From Fidelibacterota bacterium (lineage in GTDB: Bacteria; Fidelibacterota; Fidelibacteria; Fidelibacterales; Fidelibacteraceae), in the NCBI GenBank assembly GCA_030596185.1, contig JAUVKP010000069.1:1-6436 (forward strand): a stretch of DNA of 6,436 nt, written 5' to 3'. The position numbers and the translations under genes were made by a program. Of this stretch, positions 1-5,935 are shown in pieces. The notes under the pieces are model-generated. The model saw only the letters and a list, made by a program, of their open reading frames with translations. It ran no database searches and was not told the origin of the DNA. Numbering within the stretch: position 1 is the first letter of the stretch; every line of letters starts with the position of its first letter.

Positions 1-69
1 TACCTAGTCGGCCTGCCGATCGTTTTTGCCTATGTGAAGTGGATCCGTTCGAAAATGAAAACCATATAG
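1..69 (+). CDS. C-terminal end of a probable membrane protein (partial)
   Basis: Frame 1 is open from the first base and ends at a TAG at 67-69, giving 22 visible residues (YLVGLPIVFAYVKW, then IRSKMKTI). The visible part is a short hydrophobic stretch followed by a basic tail. This is the usual look of a last transmembrane helix with a positively charged cytoplasmic end. No family can be named from so little. It is convergent with the large minus-strand gene, with 78 bp between the two stop codons. It could be a chance open frame cut by the window edge, but the hydrophobic-then-basic composition and the palindrome just after the stop favour a real gene end. Confidence 0.5.
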   Translation, partial: YLVGLPIVFAYVKWIRSKMKTI

Positions 70-107
70 GCAAGATTAGAGATAAAAAATATTTAATTTA
101 TTATTGA

Positions 108-137
108 TGTAGAGACGCAAAATCTTGCGTCTCTACA
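108..137. repeat. Perfect palindrome between convergent genes (REP-like, possible terminator)
   Basis: The arms at 108-120 and 125-137 are perfectly complementary over 13 bp (core GTAGAGACGCAA) around a 4-nt AATC loop. It lies between the stop codons of two convergent genes, where a bidirectional terminator would be expected. However, neither side has a clean run of T directly after the stem. From memory, palindromes with a GTAGAGACGC arm recur between genes in several phyla, so a dispersed REP-like repeat is at least as likely as a dedicated terminator. Only one copy is in this window. Confidence 0.7.
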
Positions 138-147
138 ATATTCATTA

Positions 148-3100
148 CTATTTCATCAACACCATCTTCTTACTTTCAACAAACTCCCCTGCCACCATGC
201 GGTAGATATATACGCCGCTGGGGACTGAGTTACCTCGCATATCAATACTATTCCATACGATGTTATAGGTCCCTGCGGTTTGATTTACATAGGACCATTC
301 TTGAACTTTATGACCAGCGATATTGTAGATCATCATCCTTACATCAACCTGCTCGGGCAGAGCATATTGCAGTGTCGTCACCGGGTTAAAAGGATTAGGA
401 TAATTCGCTTCGAGAGAATAATTCACAGGGATAGGATCTCCAATAGAGCTCAGCACCGGCACCGGCAAATCGGGATACAGATAACTCAGAACTGGATATC
501 CATCATTAACTTCACTATTGATATTCCAGATACCATCTTCATCGTCGGTTTTTAATGTCCACCCGGCATCATAATAGGTCATGATATCTTTCATCGCCGA
601 ACTTGTCTTTCCGATTCCGCCATCAGATTCAGCTTGTTCGGATGTTTGTTTATCCCAAAAGCTTGCACTCACATTTGTATCGTCATTTTTATTTCCAATC
701 AAACCACCTCCGCGACCTCCGATAACGTTTCCCCTGCTGTAATTATTGACAATGGAAGCGTCGCTCACTCTTGATATTAATCCACCTGGATATACCCTGG
801 CATCTACTGATCCACAGGCATAACAATTTGAAATAGTTCCATCTACTACCTTTGCAATAAGCCCACCGGCATACCTTGAAACATCTAAATTTGCACTGCT
901 GTGACATTCACTGACGGTGGTCTCTCCTGAGAATCCAATTAAGCCGCCGGCATAGTGTTCCCCCACGATCGTACCGGTTGAATGGCAACGATTCAGTGTG
1001 GACATCGTTATATATCCCGCGATCCCACCGGTATAATATTTTCCTGTAATATTCACATTTGTCAACATAATATTTTTAAGATCGGCTTCTATAACATATC
1101 CGAATAATCCAACATTATCAGTGTTCCGATCAATATGCATTTCATCAATAAAATAACCCTGTCCATTATAAGATCCTGTAAACGGTCGGCTCAGATAACC
1201 ACCTGTGCTATAACCTATTGGCGACCAACCTTCAGAACCATATGATGAAGATATGGTGTTGGCATTGATATCTGCCGTTTGAATATAGTGTTTATTCCAA
1301 TAGGATGGATTGTCGTTGACCCACTTCAATTGGGATGAATCTGCAACGCAATAAGGATCATCCATTGTTCCTTCTTCCGCAAATACGATTGTCTTCAATA
1401 CGATGGTGTTACTATAGCTCACAGAACCCGTATCAGATTGAAAGGCTCTAATGAAATAATATGTGTTTTCGCTCAAGCCATTTGCTTCCGCGATAATATT
1501 GCCTGTGAAATCTATAATACCACCATCTGCTTTCCCATCGTTCGTCGTTGGTTCACCCGATGTATTCCAGCAAATGCCATATGACGCTACGCTCGTGTCA
1601 ACTGCAAAAACAATCGTTGCCGAATGATTTAATATATATTCTAATCCAATGACCTTAAAACCATAGACCTTTTGATTCAATAAGTAGGGATATCCCTGAT
1701 TTCTGTCCGCATGATATGTCCAGATATTCGCAAGATCCCACTCTGTCTGAATGTAAGTGGAAAGTGTCTTCATTTCAGCGCTTGTCTTTCCTGTTCCACC
1801 GGCTGATATGGATTGACCAGATATCTGGGTATCCCAAAAACTGTTTTTAACGGTTGATGTATTTATACCAATAAGACCACCTACACTTGCATTGCCTGTT
1901 ACGGCTCCCGTGCTATAACTACAATAAATCGTTCCACTATTATGACTTGAAAGACCACCGACATATTCATCTCCCGTTACAGCGGCAAGCGTGTAACATT
2001 GATCAATAAAGGATCCTAAATTCTTGCCTGTAATACCACCCACATAATTCGTTCCGTTGATCGAACCGCTAACATAACATCGGTGAATAATGGAAGAATT
2101 ATTTTGACCTACTAAACCTCCAACATCATTAGCACCGGAAATTTGTACATTGGTCAATCCCAAATTATGAATAAGAGCTCCATCTGTACGACCGAACAGA
2201 CCAATTTGATCTTCATTATTCCTTTGAATAAATAAACTGTCGATCAAATAACCCTGACCGTCATATACGCCCGTAAATACATTCGTTGCATCACCGATCG
2301 GAGCAAATCCCACATCGGAAGCAGCTGTCCCCGAAACATTGATATTGGTCGTTTGTACGTAGTATTTATCCCATTCATCCCGGTTCATACTTAACCAAAG
2401 CAAATTTTCAAGAATACTGATCTTATAAGGATCTTCTTCCGTTCCTTCACCGGATGGTGCTAATAAACCAAGACCGGCAGCCATGGTCGTTTGAGTATAA
2501 GCGCGGCCACTTTCAATTACGCCCTCCACAACATCAACACTATATGAAGTGACATAATAGTAATATCTATATCCCAATTCACAATCACGGTCGGAATAGG
2601 TATTGACAATATTGCTATCGCCCATACTACATTCAAAGATCAGCTGATATTCAGCGCTTGGGAGGTCTTTAGCACGATAGATACGATATCCTTCGAAATC
2701 GGGATCAGTAGAAGGATTATCGGCCCACTCCAGCACAACACGATCAGCTTGTGAATTTATATTAAAACTGAGTGGTGGTGGCGGTGGAAGCGGAATATTA
2801 AAGCCACTATCATAATTATTTTTGGCTTGATAAAAAGTTTTAATGATCGAATCTTTACCGGTGTACACCCACATATCCTTGTATATGTCCATGGAATCGG
2901 CACCTGCAGCAACCGGTTCAGGATCGCGATAGACAGGAGAAGGCGGAAGCAGTAGATCCACCGGATCACCCTGATAAGCCTTATACCAGTTCTGCCCTAC
3001 CTCTTTGGCTTTTTCACGCGACAATCCAGACACACCTTCACAAATTACGATCTTGATAGATTCCCCGTAAGGGATCTCATAGGGGCCGAAACTCATATAA

Positions 3101-4233
3101 CTATTTGTCCCTGCAGTACTTTGATTGACAATCACTGAATAGGGTGCCAAACGATCGGCGATCTTATGTCCGGCATAAACATCCTGGGCCGTATCAACTT
3201 GTCCGAGTCCCTGATAATTATCGTTCAACAAAGTCCATACTTGCTGATCTGCTTCCTCAGCGGGTATATCATCACCAATATACCAGCCCATACGCACTTT
3301 GCTTTTATCGTTCGCTTCGTTATCATTTGCCTGGTCACTATGTAAAACGGCTGTTCCGGCAAATTGCGGACAACGAATTCGCGCTTCATCCAATGGTGCT
3401 TCGTCAGGCAATACTGGAACACCAATATTGTCATAGGTCAACGTGATATCACGTGTTTGAGCTTGTCCCATCCATGAATAATAATAGGGAAGATCAGGAT
3501 CATCTGTCATAGGCGTATGATGCACCCATTGATGAGCCCCCCATGAAGCCTGACGTAAATTTGTTACATAATATGCTTCGCGAGAAGTGCAATATCTTGA
3601 CATCATACCAAAATAAAAATCATGTATCGTTCCATTGATCTCCAGACTGTCATCATCGTCAATATTTCCTGTATTCTCAAAAGTATATTCAATAATGTTA
3701 TAATTATCATGTCCCAAACGGCTAAAAGCATAAACTTTTCGGGTCATCGTCACACCCATGCCGGTTCTTACCACGTTAGTAACGACACGGTCAGCAGGGG
3801 ATTCGGTGGCACTATGTAATTCACTTATCACTTCACCTTCGGATACTTGTTCAACACCATCAACGGTGATCGCACATGCCGGATAACGCGTTGTTTGTAC
3901 AAGGATCTGAGGAGTTATTTGAGAAACCCCTGCCCCATTTGAAAATTTAACGGATTTATATCCAACTTCAACACCATCAGCTCCCGTAAAATTCTTACAG
4001 GCCATAAATTGACGGTCGATCACAAAATTATCCGTTTTATCATACCAGGACGGCCACTGAAGACCAATATAGCGTGACAAATTGGCATTCCAACCACGTT
4101 CCGCGCCCCATGCTTGAAATTGAGAATTCAGTGAACCAACTCTGATCCAGGTTTGTGTATCCGATGGAATTGCAGAATATACCATCCCCGCTACAAGGAT
4201 AATAATTAATGAGATTTTGTAGATTGTTTTCAT
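148..4233 (-). CDS. Large secreted GLUG-repeat / fibronectin-III surface protein with type IX sorting domain
   Basis: This is a probable cell-surface or released adhesin-like protein of about 1361 aa. Residues are numbered from the ATG at 4233. In order: signal peptide 1-21 (hydrophobic core, cut likely after VYSA); uncharacterised N-terminal region about 22-480; proline linker PLPPPPPL at 481-488; FnIII domain about 489-582 (VVLEWADNPSTDPDFEGYRIYR); first GLUG cassette about 596-852, with five repeats at 677-806; an Fn/Ig-like domain about 857-948 (SYGICWNTSGEPTTNDGKAD type); second GLUG cassette about 952-1251, with six repeats at 1041-1199; and a sorting domain about 1268-1361 with NYPNPFNP at 1277-1284, GVYIYRM and a final KKMVLMK. 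Known of the families: GLUG repeats (VGGLVG type) occur in extracellular proteins and probably stack as a beta-helix, and this C-terminal domain is recognised by the Por / type IX machinery. An in-frame GTG lies at 4245, but the ATG starts exactly at the signal peptide and has a GGGTG a few bases upstream. No catalytic residues are recognised; the ligand is unknown. Confidence 0.93.
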   Translation of the reverse strand: MKTIYKISLIIILVAGMVYSAIPSDTQTWIRVGSLNSQFQAWGAERGWNANLSRYIGLQWPSWYDKTDNFVIDRQFMACKNFTGADGVEVGYKSVKFSNGAGVSQITPQILVQTTRYPACAITVDGVEQVSEGEVISELHSATESPADRVVTNVVRTGMGVTMTRKVYAFSRLGHDNYNIIEYTFENTGNIDDDDSLEINGTIHDFYFGMMSRYCTSREAYYVTNLRQASWGAHQWVHHTPMTDDPDLPYYYSWMGQAQTRDITLTYDNIGVPVLPDEAPLDEARIRCPQFAGTAVLHSDQANDNEANDKSKVRMGWYIGDDIPAEEADQQVWTLLNDNYQGLGQVDTAQDVYAGHKIADRLAPYSVIVNQSTAGTNSYMSFGPYEIPYGESIKIVICEGVSGLSREKAKEVGQNWYKAYQGDPVDLLLPPSPVYRDPEPVAAGADSMDIYKDMWVYTGKDSIIKTFYQAKNNYDSGFNIPLPPPPPLSFNINSQADRVVLEWADNPSTDPDFEGYRIYRAKDLPSAEYQLIFECSMGDSNIVNTYSDRDCELGYRYYYYVTSYSVDVVEGVIESGRAYTQTTMAAGLGLLAPSGEGTEEDPYKISILENLLWLSMNRDEWDKYYVQTTNINVSGTAASDVGFAPIGDATNVFTGVYDGQGYLIDSLFIQRNNEDQIGLFGRTDGALIHNLGLTNVQISGANDVGGLVGQNNSSIIHRCYVSGSINGTNYVGGITGKNLGSFIDQCYTLAAVTGDEYVGGLSSHNSGTIYCSYSTGAVTGNASVGGLIGINTSTVKNSFWDTQISGQSISAGGTGKTSAEMKTLSTYIQTEWDLANIWTYHADRNQGYPYLLNQKVYGFKVIGLEYILNHSATIVFAVDTSVASYGICWNTSGEPTTNDGKADGGIIDFTGNIIAEANGLSENTYYFIRAFQSDTGSVSYSNTIVLKTIVFAEEGTMDDPYCVADSSQLKWVNDNPSYWNKHYIQTADINANTISSSYGSEGWSPIGYSTGGYLSRPFTGSYNGQGYFIDEMHIDRNTDNVGLFGYVIEADLKNIMLTNVNITGKYYTGGIAGYITMSTLNRCHSTGTIVGEHYAGGLIGFSGETTVSECHSSANLDVSRYAGGLIAKVVDGTISNCYACGSVDARVYPGGLISRVSDASIVNNYSRGNVIGGRGGGLIGNKNDDTNVSASFWDKQTSEQAESDGGIGKTSSAMKDIMTYYDAGWTLKTDDEDGIWNINSEVNDGYPVLSYLYPDLPVPVLSSIGDPIPVNYSLEANYPNPFNPVTTLQYALPEQVDVRMMIYNIAGHKVQEWSYVNQTAGTYNIVWNSIDMRGNSVPSGVYIYRMVAGEFVESKKMVLMK

Positions 4234-4307
4234 GCCAGCACCCACATTTATTTAAATTATTTTTACCGTATTTTTTTATAAACACATGGTCATTTCTTCA
4301 ATAATGT

Positions 4308-4337
4308 AATATACGATCTTCAAATTGACAAAATCAA
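4308..4337 (-). promoter_or_regulatory. Candidate promoter of the large surface-protein gene
   Basis: On the minus strand a TTGATT (4337-4332) is followed after 18 bp by TATATT (4313-4308). This would give a leader of roughly 65-70 nt before the ATG at 4233. An overlapping alternative is TTGTCA (4331-4326) followed after 17 bp by TACATT. The region is AT-rich, so such matches arise easily, and the phylum's preferred promoter form is not known to me. It is the best candidate upstream of this gene, not a firm call. Confidence 0.3.
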
Positions 4338-4429
4338 CTCGTAAAAGAATATTTTTAAATGTATGAAAGATTGCAGTATTTGAATATGAGGGAGAATGCA
4401 TACTCGGAGAGATCCTCCTTGAATTCAGG
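4338..4429. other. Intergenic stretch with no recognisable gene
   Basis: Between the candidate promoter of the large gene and the composite repeat I see no convincing coding frame, RNA gene or strong hairpin. A minus-strand open frame from 4645 to 4355 crosses it, but that frame runs mostly through the repeat and reads as a translation of palindromes. The DNA is AT-rich with a few purine-rich runs. Confidence 0.5.
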
Positions 4430-4549
4430 ACACCGAACATTCGAACAATCGAAGTAAAATTCGAATATCGACATTCCTTGTTCGGTGTTCGATATTTGTT
4501 TCTCCCTTACTCCGAACTCCAATACAAGTTTTTCCGCAGGAAAACAAAA

Positions 4550-4571
4550 AGAGTTCATTTTCGTGAACTTT
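4550..4571 (-). terminator. Terminator-like hairpin inside repeat copy A
   Basis: AGTTCA (4552-4557) pairs with TGAACT (4564-4569) around a 6-nt loop, and the stem can extend by a wobble pair and an A-T pair. In the minus direction it is followed by CTTTTTGTTTTCC, the usual form of an intrinsic terminator. No minus-strand gene ends just before it, because the lipoprotein gene beyond is on the plus strand. It is therefore probably part of the repeat rather than a dedicated gene terminator. Confidence 0.45.
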
Positions 4572-4580
4572 CTAATGCTT

Positions 4581-4618
4581 GCACTTCGTAGTCCGTCTGC
4601 TGACGGACGAAGTAGTGC
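4581..4618. repeat. Nested REP-like imperfect palindrome
   Basis: Arms 4581-4597 and 4602-4618 pair as GCACT with AGTGC on the outside and GTCCGTC with GACGGAC on the inside. A 5-by-5 internal loop (TCGTA against GAAGT) separates the two paired parts, and the terminal loop is TGCT. Copy B of the composite repeat lacks this piece: there the hairpin runs directly into TGCGGGGACAACG. It therefore looks like a separate small palindromic element inserted into copy A, or lost from copy B. Confidence 0.65.
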
Positions 4619-4675
4619 GGGGACAACGGCGGTCTTATAGAACACTTATAACGTTTAGGTTTAAGTTAGATAACA

Positions 4676-4718
4676 GCAATTAGCAATACTTCTATTACGT
4701 TTAGTATTCGCTAATTGC
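4676..4718. promoter_or_regulatory. Long inverted repeat abutting the lipoprotein promoter
   Basis: GCAATTAGCAATACT (4676-4690) pairs with AGTATTCGCTAATTGC (4703-4718) over 15 bp, with one unpaired C at 4709 and a 12-nt loop. It ends three bases before the TTGACA box of the lipoprotein promoter. A dyad in that place is typical of a transcription-factor site, but no regulator is encoded in the window. It could also be the outer end of the neighbouring repeat element or a plain cruciform. Confidence 0.5.
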
Positions 4719-4721
4719 AAC

Positions 4722-4750
4722 TTGACAATGAATTCTAATATTCTTAATAT
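4722..4750 (+). promoter_or_regulatory. Strong sigma-70-like promoter of the lipoprotein gene
   Basis: TTGACA (4722-4727) and TAATAT (4745-4750) are separated by exactly 17 bp: a perfect -35 box and a five-of-six -10 box at ideal spacing. Transcription would start near 4757, giving a leader of about 37 nt to the ATG at 4794. This supports that ATG over the one at 4770. A TTTG at 4750-4753 also gives a near match to the Bacteroidota TAnnTTTG -7 element, one base off in spacing. Confidence 0.65.
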
Positions 4751-4793
4751 TTGTTAACATTTAATATTAATGAAGCACATTAGGCTAATCAAA

Positions 4794-5615
4794 ATGAAAA
4801 AGTTTATTCTGGCTTTTATGTTTATTGTTTTATTCTCAGGATGTTACGAGAATGATGACCCTCCAATCACCCTTCCGGAAGAATATGTGGATGTTGCTTT
4901 TTCTCCAATTGATACAAGAATCAATATTGGTATTTTTGAAGAGATGGAACAAAGTGGGAGAATAATAAAACTGCTGTTTACAACAGAAGAAGCATATTCC
5001 CCTGCAGGTTCCCAAATCCTGGGTAACATATCTAGAAACGGTAACATCTATCAAATAGAATTAAATGAGCTGGATATTTCAGATTGTGGTGCTGCAATCA
5101 CCGTTCCGGCAATGGCATTTTTTGAGCTTGGTGATATGGACGATGGGGATTATTTACTTTCTATTGAGATAAACAGTAAAATAGTCAATGTTATGATCAC
5201 TGTTTCAGAATTCAGTTTTAATTTAACAATACAACCGAATAGTATTCTAACGGTAAACCAAAGTTCAATATTACGTATTCCTCAAACAACAATTTGGGGA
5301 CAAGCCGAATCATTTACATCTGAGCCTTATCGTTTATTTTTAGACTCTCTGGTTATTCTTGGAGCTGAGCCCCATGGACTTCAAGCAGGCAATTACAGAT
5401 ACTTTGAAATCTTTTCACCGGATAGTTTTGATACCCATTCTGCTAAGGGCCGGCGATATGGGGAATACTTTTTATATAATTTTGATCCGGACACTCTTAT
5501 CCTACGCAATCTTGTCAAACGTTTTGCAAAAAGATACGATGATAGTATTTATGTTAAACTTGACGGTGGAAGAGGAGAATTATACAGAAGTACAGTACTA
5601 AGAAATGAACCTTGA
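4794..5615 (+). CDS. Hypothetical membrane-anchored lipoprotein
   Basis: The 273-aa product starts at the ATG at 4794 (MKKFILAFMFIVLFSGC). It has a two-lysine N-terminus, a hydrophobic core and a lipobox LFSGC with the lipidated cysteine at residue 17, so signal peptidase II processing and membrane anchoring are expected. An earlier in-frame ATG at 4770 would add eight residues before the signal peptide and lies almost at the predicted transcription start; the chosen ATG has an AGG nine bases upstream. After the cysteine comes an acidic, proline-containing linker (YENDDPP). The rest reads as alternating beta strands with many aromatic and acidic residues and no transmembrane segment. I do not recognise the family and see no catalytic motif. 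It has its own promoter and is divergent from the large surface-protein gene. It lies between two copies of the same repeat, which may point to local rearrangement or transfer. A link to the neighbouring secreted proteins is only a guess. Confidence 0.88.
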   Translation: MKKFILAFMFIVLFSGCYENDDPPITLPEEYVDVAFSPIDTRINIGIFEEMEQSGRIIKLLFTTEEAYSPAGSQILGNISRNGNIYQIELNELDISDCGAAITVPAMAFFELGDMDDGDYLLSIEINSKIVNVMITVSEFSFNLTIQPNSILTVNQSSILRIPQTTIWGQAESFTSEPYRLFLDSLVILGAEPHGLQAGNYRYFEIFSPDSFDTHSAKGRRYGEYFLYNFDPDTLILRNLVKRFAKRYDDSIYVKLDGGRGELYRSTVLRNEP

Positions 5616-5639
5616 TAGAATATAAAGTTTAATTTTAAA

Positions 5640-5703
5640 CTCCCATACTCCGTACTCCCACACTAGTTTTTCCGCAGGAAAAGCAAAAACCGCCAATGGC
5701 GGT
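5640..5703 (-). repeat. Partial unit of the composite repeat (terminator half only)
   Basis: Positions 5640-5689 match 4502-4550 of copy A at 44 of 50 aligned columns (five substitutions and one gap). They include the TTTTCC-GCA-GGAAAA hairpin and the CTCC/ACTCC run. The following hairpin has an unrelated stem, ACCGCC-AAT-GGCGGT. The TCGA-rich core and the GCGGGGACAAC end block are not attached to this unit. It lies 25 bp after the lipoprotein stop codon and directly precedes copy B in the same orientation. Confidence 0.75.
5689..5703 (-). terminator. GC-rich intrinsic terminator-like hairpin, minus direction
   Basis: ACCGCC (5689-5694) pairs perfectly with GGCGGT (5698-5703) around an AAT loop. 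Read on the minus strand, the stem is followed at once by TTTTGCTTTTCC, the classic terminator form. It could stop minus-strand transcripts coming from the gene ending at 5936 and so protect the convergent lipoprotein gene. In the plus direction no T-run follows, so it is a poor terminator for the lipoprotein itself. Confidence 0.55.
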
Positions 5704-5748
5704 CCTCGAATAATGAACATCGATTAACGATTTTTGATTTTCGAAGTT
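5704..5748. other. TCGA-word-rich spacer
   Basis: This short AT-rich stretch contains repeated CGAA, CGAT and TCGA words (for example AACATCGATTAACGAT). It runs into the identical core of copy B and corresponds loosely to 4436-4459 before the core of copy A. It seems to be a diverged edge of the repeat. No gene is visible. Confidence 0.4.
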
Positions 5749-5922
5749 TTCGAATATCGACATTCCTTGTTCGGTGTTCGATATTCATTTCTCCTCTTCT
5801 CTCCCTCTCAATGCTCCCCCTCAAGTTTTTTCTTCCCGAAAAAACAAAGAGTTCACAATGTGAACTCTTTTGCGGGGACAACGAGAGCCGCACCGAACTC
5901 TGTTGATTATTAGGGTTAAGTT
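5749..5922 (-). repeat. Composite intergenic repeat, copy B
   Basis: Read on the minus strand it carries the same module order as copy A: end block AACTTAACCCTAA, the box CGTTGTCCCCGCA (5883-5871), a perfect 11-bp hairpin (5846-5870), a small GTTTTTTC/GAAAAAAC hairpin (5825-5845), a CTCC-rich run (about 5791-5820) and the 37-nt core (5749-5785) identical to 4460-4496. It lacks the nested palindrome of copy A. The distance from the start of TGCGGGGACAACG to the terminal GTT is 49 nt in both copies, although the sequence between is largely different. It fills the space between the convergent lipoprotein gene and the partial minus-strand gene. Confidence 0.8.
5825..5870 (-). terminator. Probable intrinsic terminator of the downstream minus-strand gene
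   Basis: AAAGAGTTCAC (5846-5856) pairs perfectly with GTGAACTCTTT (5860-5870) around an AAT loop. In the minus direction it is followed by GTTTTTTC, whose T-run supplies the poly-U tract. The GTTTTTTC (5825-5832) and GAAAAAAC (5838-5845) arms can also pair with each other as a second small hairpin. It lies about 65 bp past the stop codon of the minus-strand surface-protein gene. It is embedded in repeat copy B, so the repeat may be serving as the terminator. Confidence 0.55.
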
Positions 5923-5935
5923 GAGTGAAAAGTGA

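Larger units (their letters stand above)
4460..4667 (-). repeat. Composite intergenic repeat, copy A
   Basis: Read on the minus strand the modules are: an end block AACTTAAACCTAA; a GTTGTCCCCGCA box (4628 to about 4617); a nested 38-nt palindrome (4581-4618); a terminator-like hairpin (4550-4571); a small TTTTCC-GCA-GGAAAA hairpin (4530-4544); a tandem-like run of GGAGT-type words (4502-4520); and a 37-nt core (4460-4496) identical to 5749-5785 in copy B. The core contains an 8-bp inverted repeat, AATATCGA 4464-4471 with TCGATATT 4489-4496. Copy A lies between the two divergent genes, upstream of the lipoprotein promoter. From memory, similar TCGA-rich and GGAGTATGGGAG-type words are scattered between genes in FCB-group genomes and give rise to spurious predicted proteins. 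Its function is unknown. Confidence 0.8.

Noticed and set aside
4234..4245. GTG at 4245 as the start of the large surface protein.
   Set aside because: It adds only four residues before a signal peptide that begins naturally at the ATG at 4233, and the purine-rich GGGTG would then overlap the start codon rather than precede it.
4430..4620. CRISPR array suggested by repeated TCGAA and CTCC words.
   Set aside because: There are no repeats of constant length with regular unique spacers, and no cas genes are in the window.
4355..4645. Minus-strand open frame of 96 codons across repeat copy A.
   Set aside because: It is a translation of the palindromic repeat, with no signal, domain or credible start region. 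The same words in copy B fall in a different frame context.
4770..4793. Earlier ATG at 4770 as the lipoprotein start.
   Set aside because: It has no ribosome binding site, lies only about 13 nt after the predicted transcription start, and would put eight extra residues before a complete lipoprotein signal peptide.
5626..5641. AGTTTAA/TTAAACT inverted repeat just after the lipoprotein stop, as a terminator for that gene.
   Set aside because: The stem is almost all A-T, only 7 bp with a 2-nt loop, and no T-run follows in the plus direction. It is too weak to call.
5663..5893. Minus-strand open frame of 76 codons with a NIEHRTRNVDIRK-type peptide.
   Set aside because: This is a translation of the TCGA-rich repeat core. 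Peptides of this type are, as I recall, common spurious predictions from such intergenic repeats.
4665..5926. Integron cassette with attC sites: GTTAGAT (4665-4671) and GTTGAGT (5920-5926) both fit GTTRRRY and lie at the ends of repeat copies around one gene.
   Set aside because: No matching RYYYAAC box complementary to either is found at the other end of the element, the imperfect L box pairing is missing, and the gene has its own promoter. GTTRRRY is too short to count alone.
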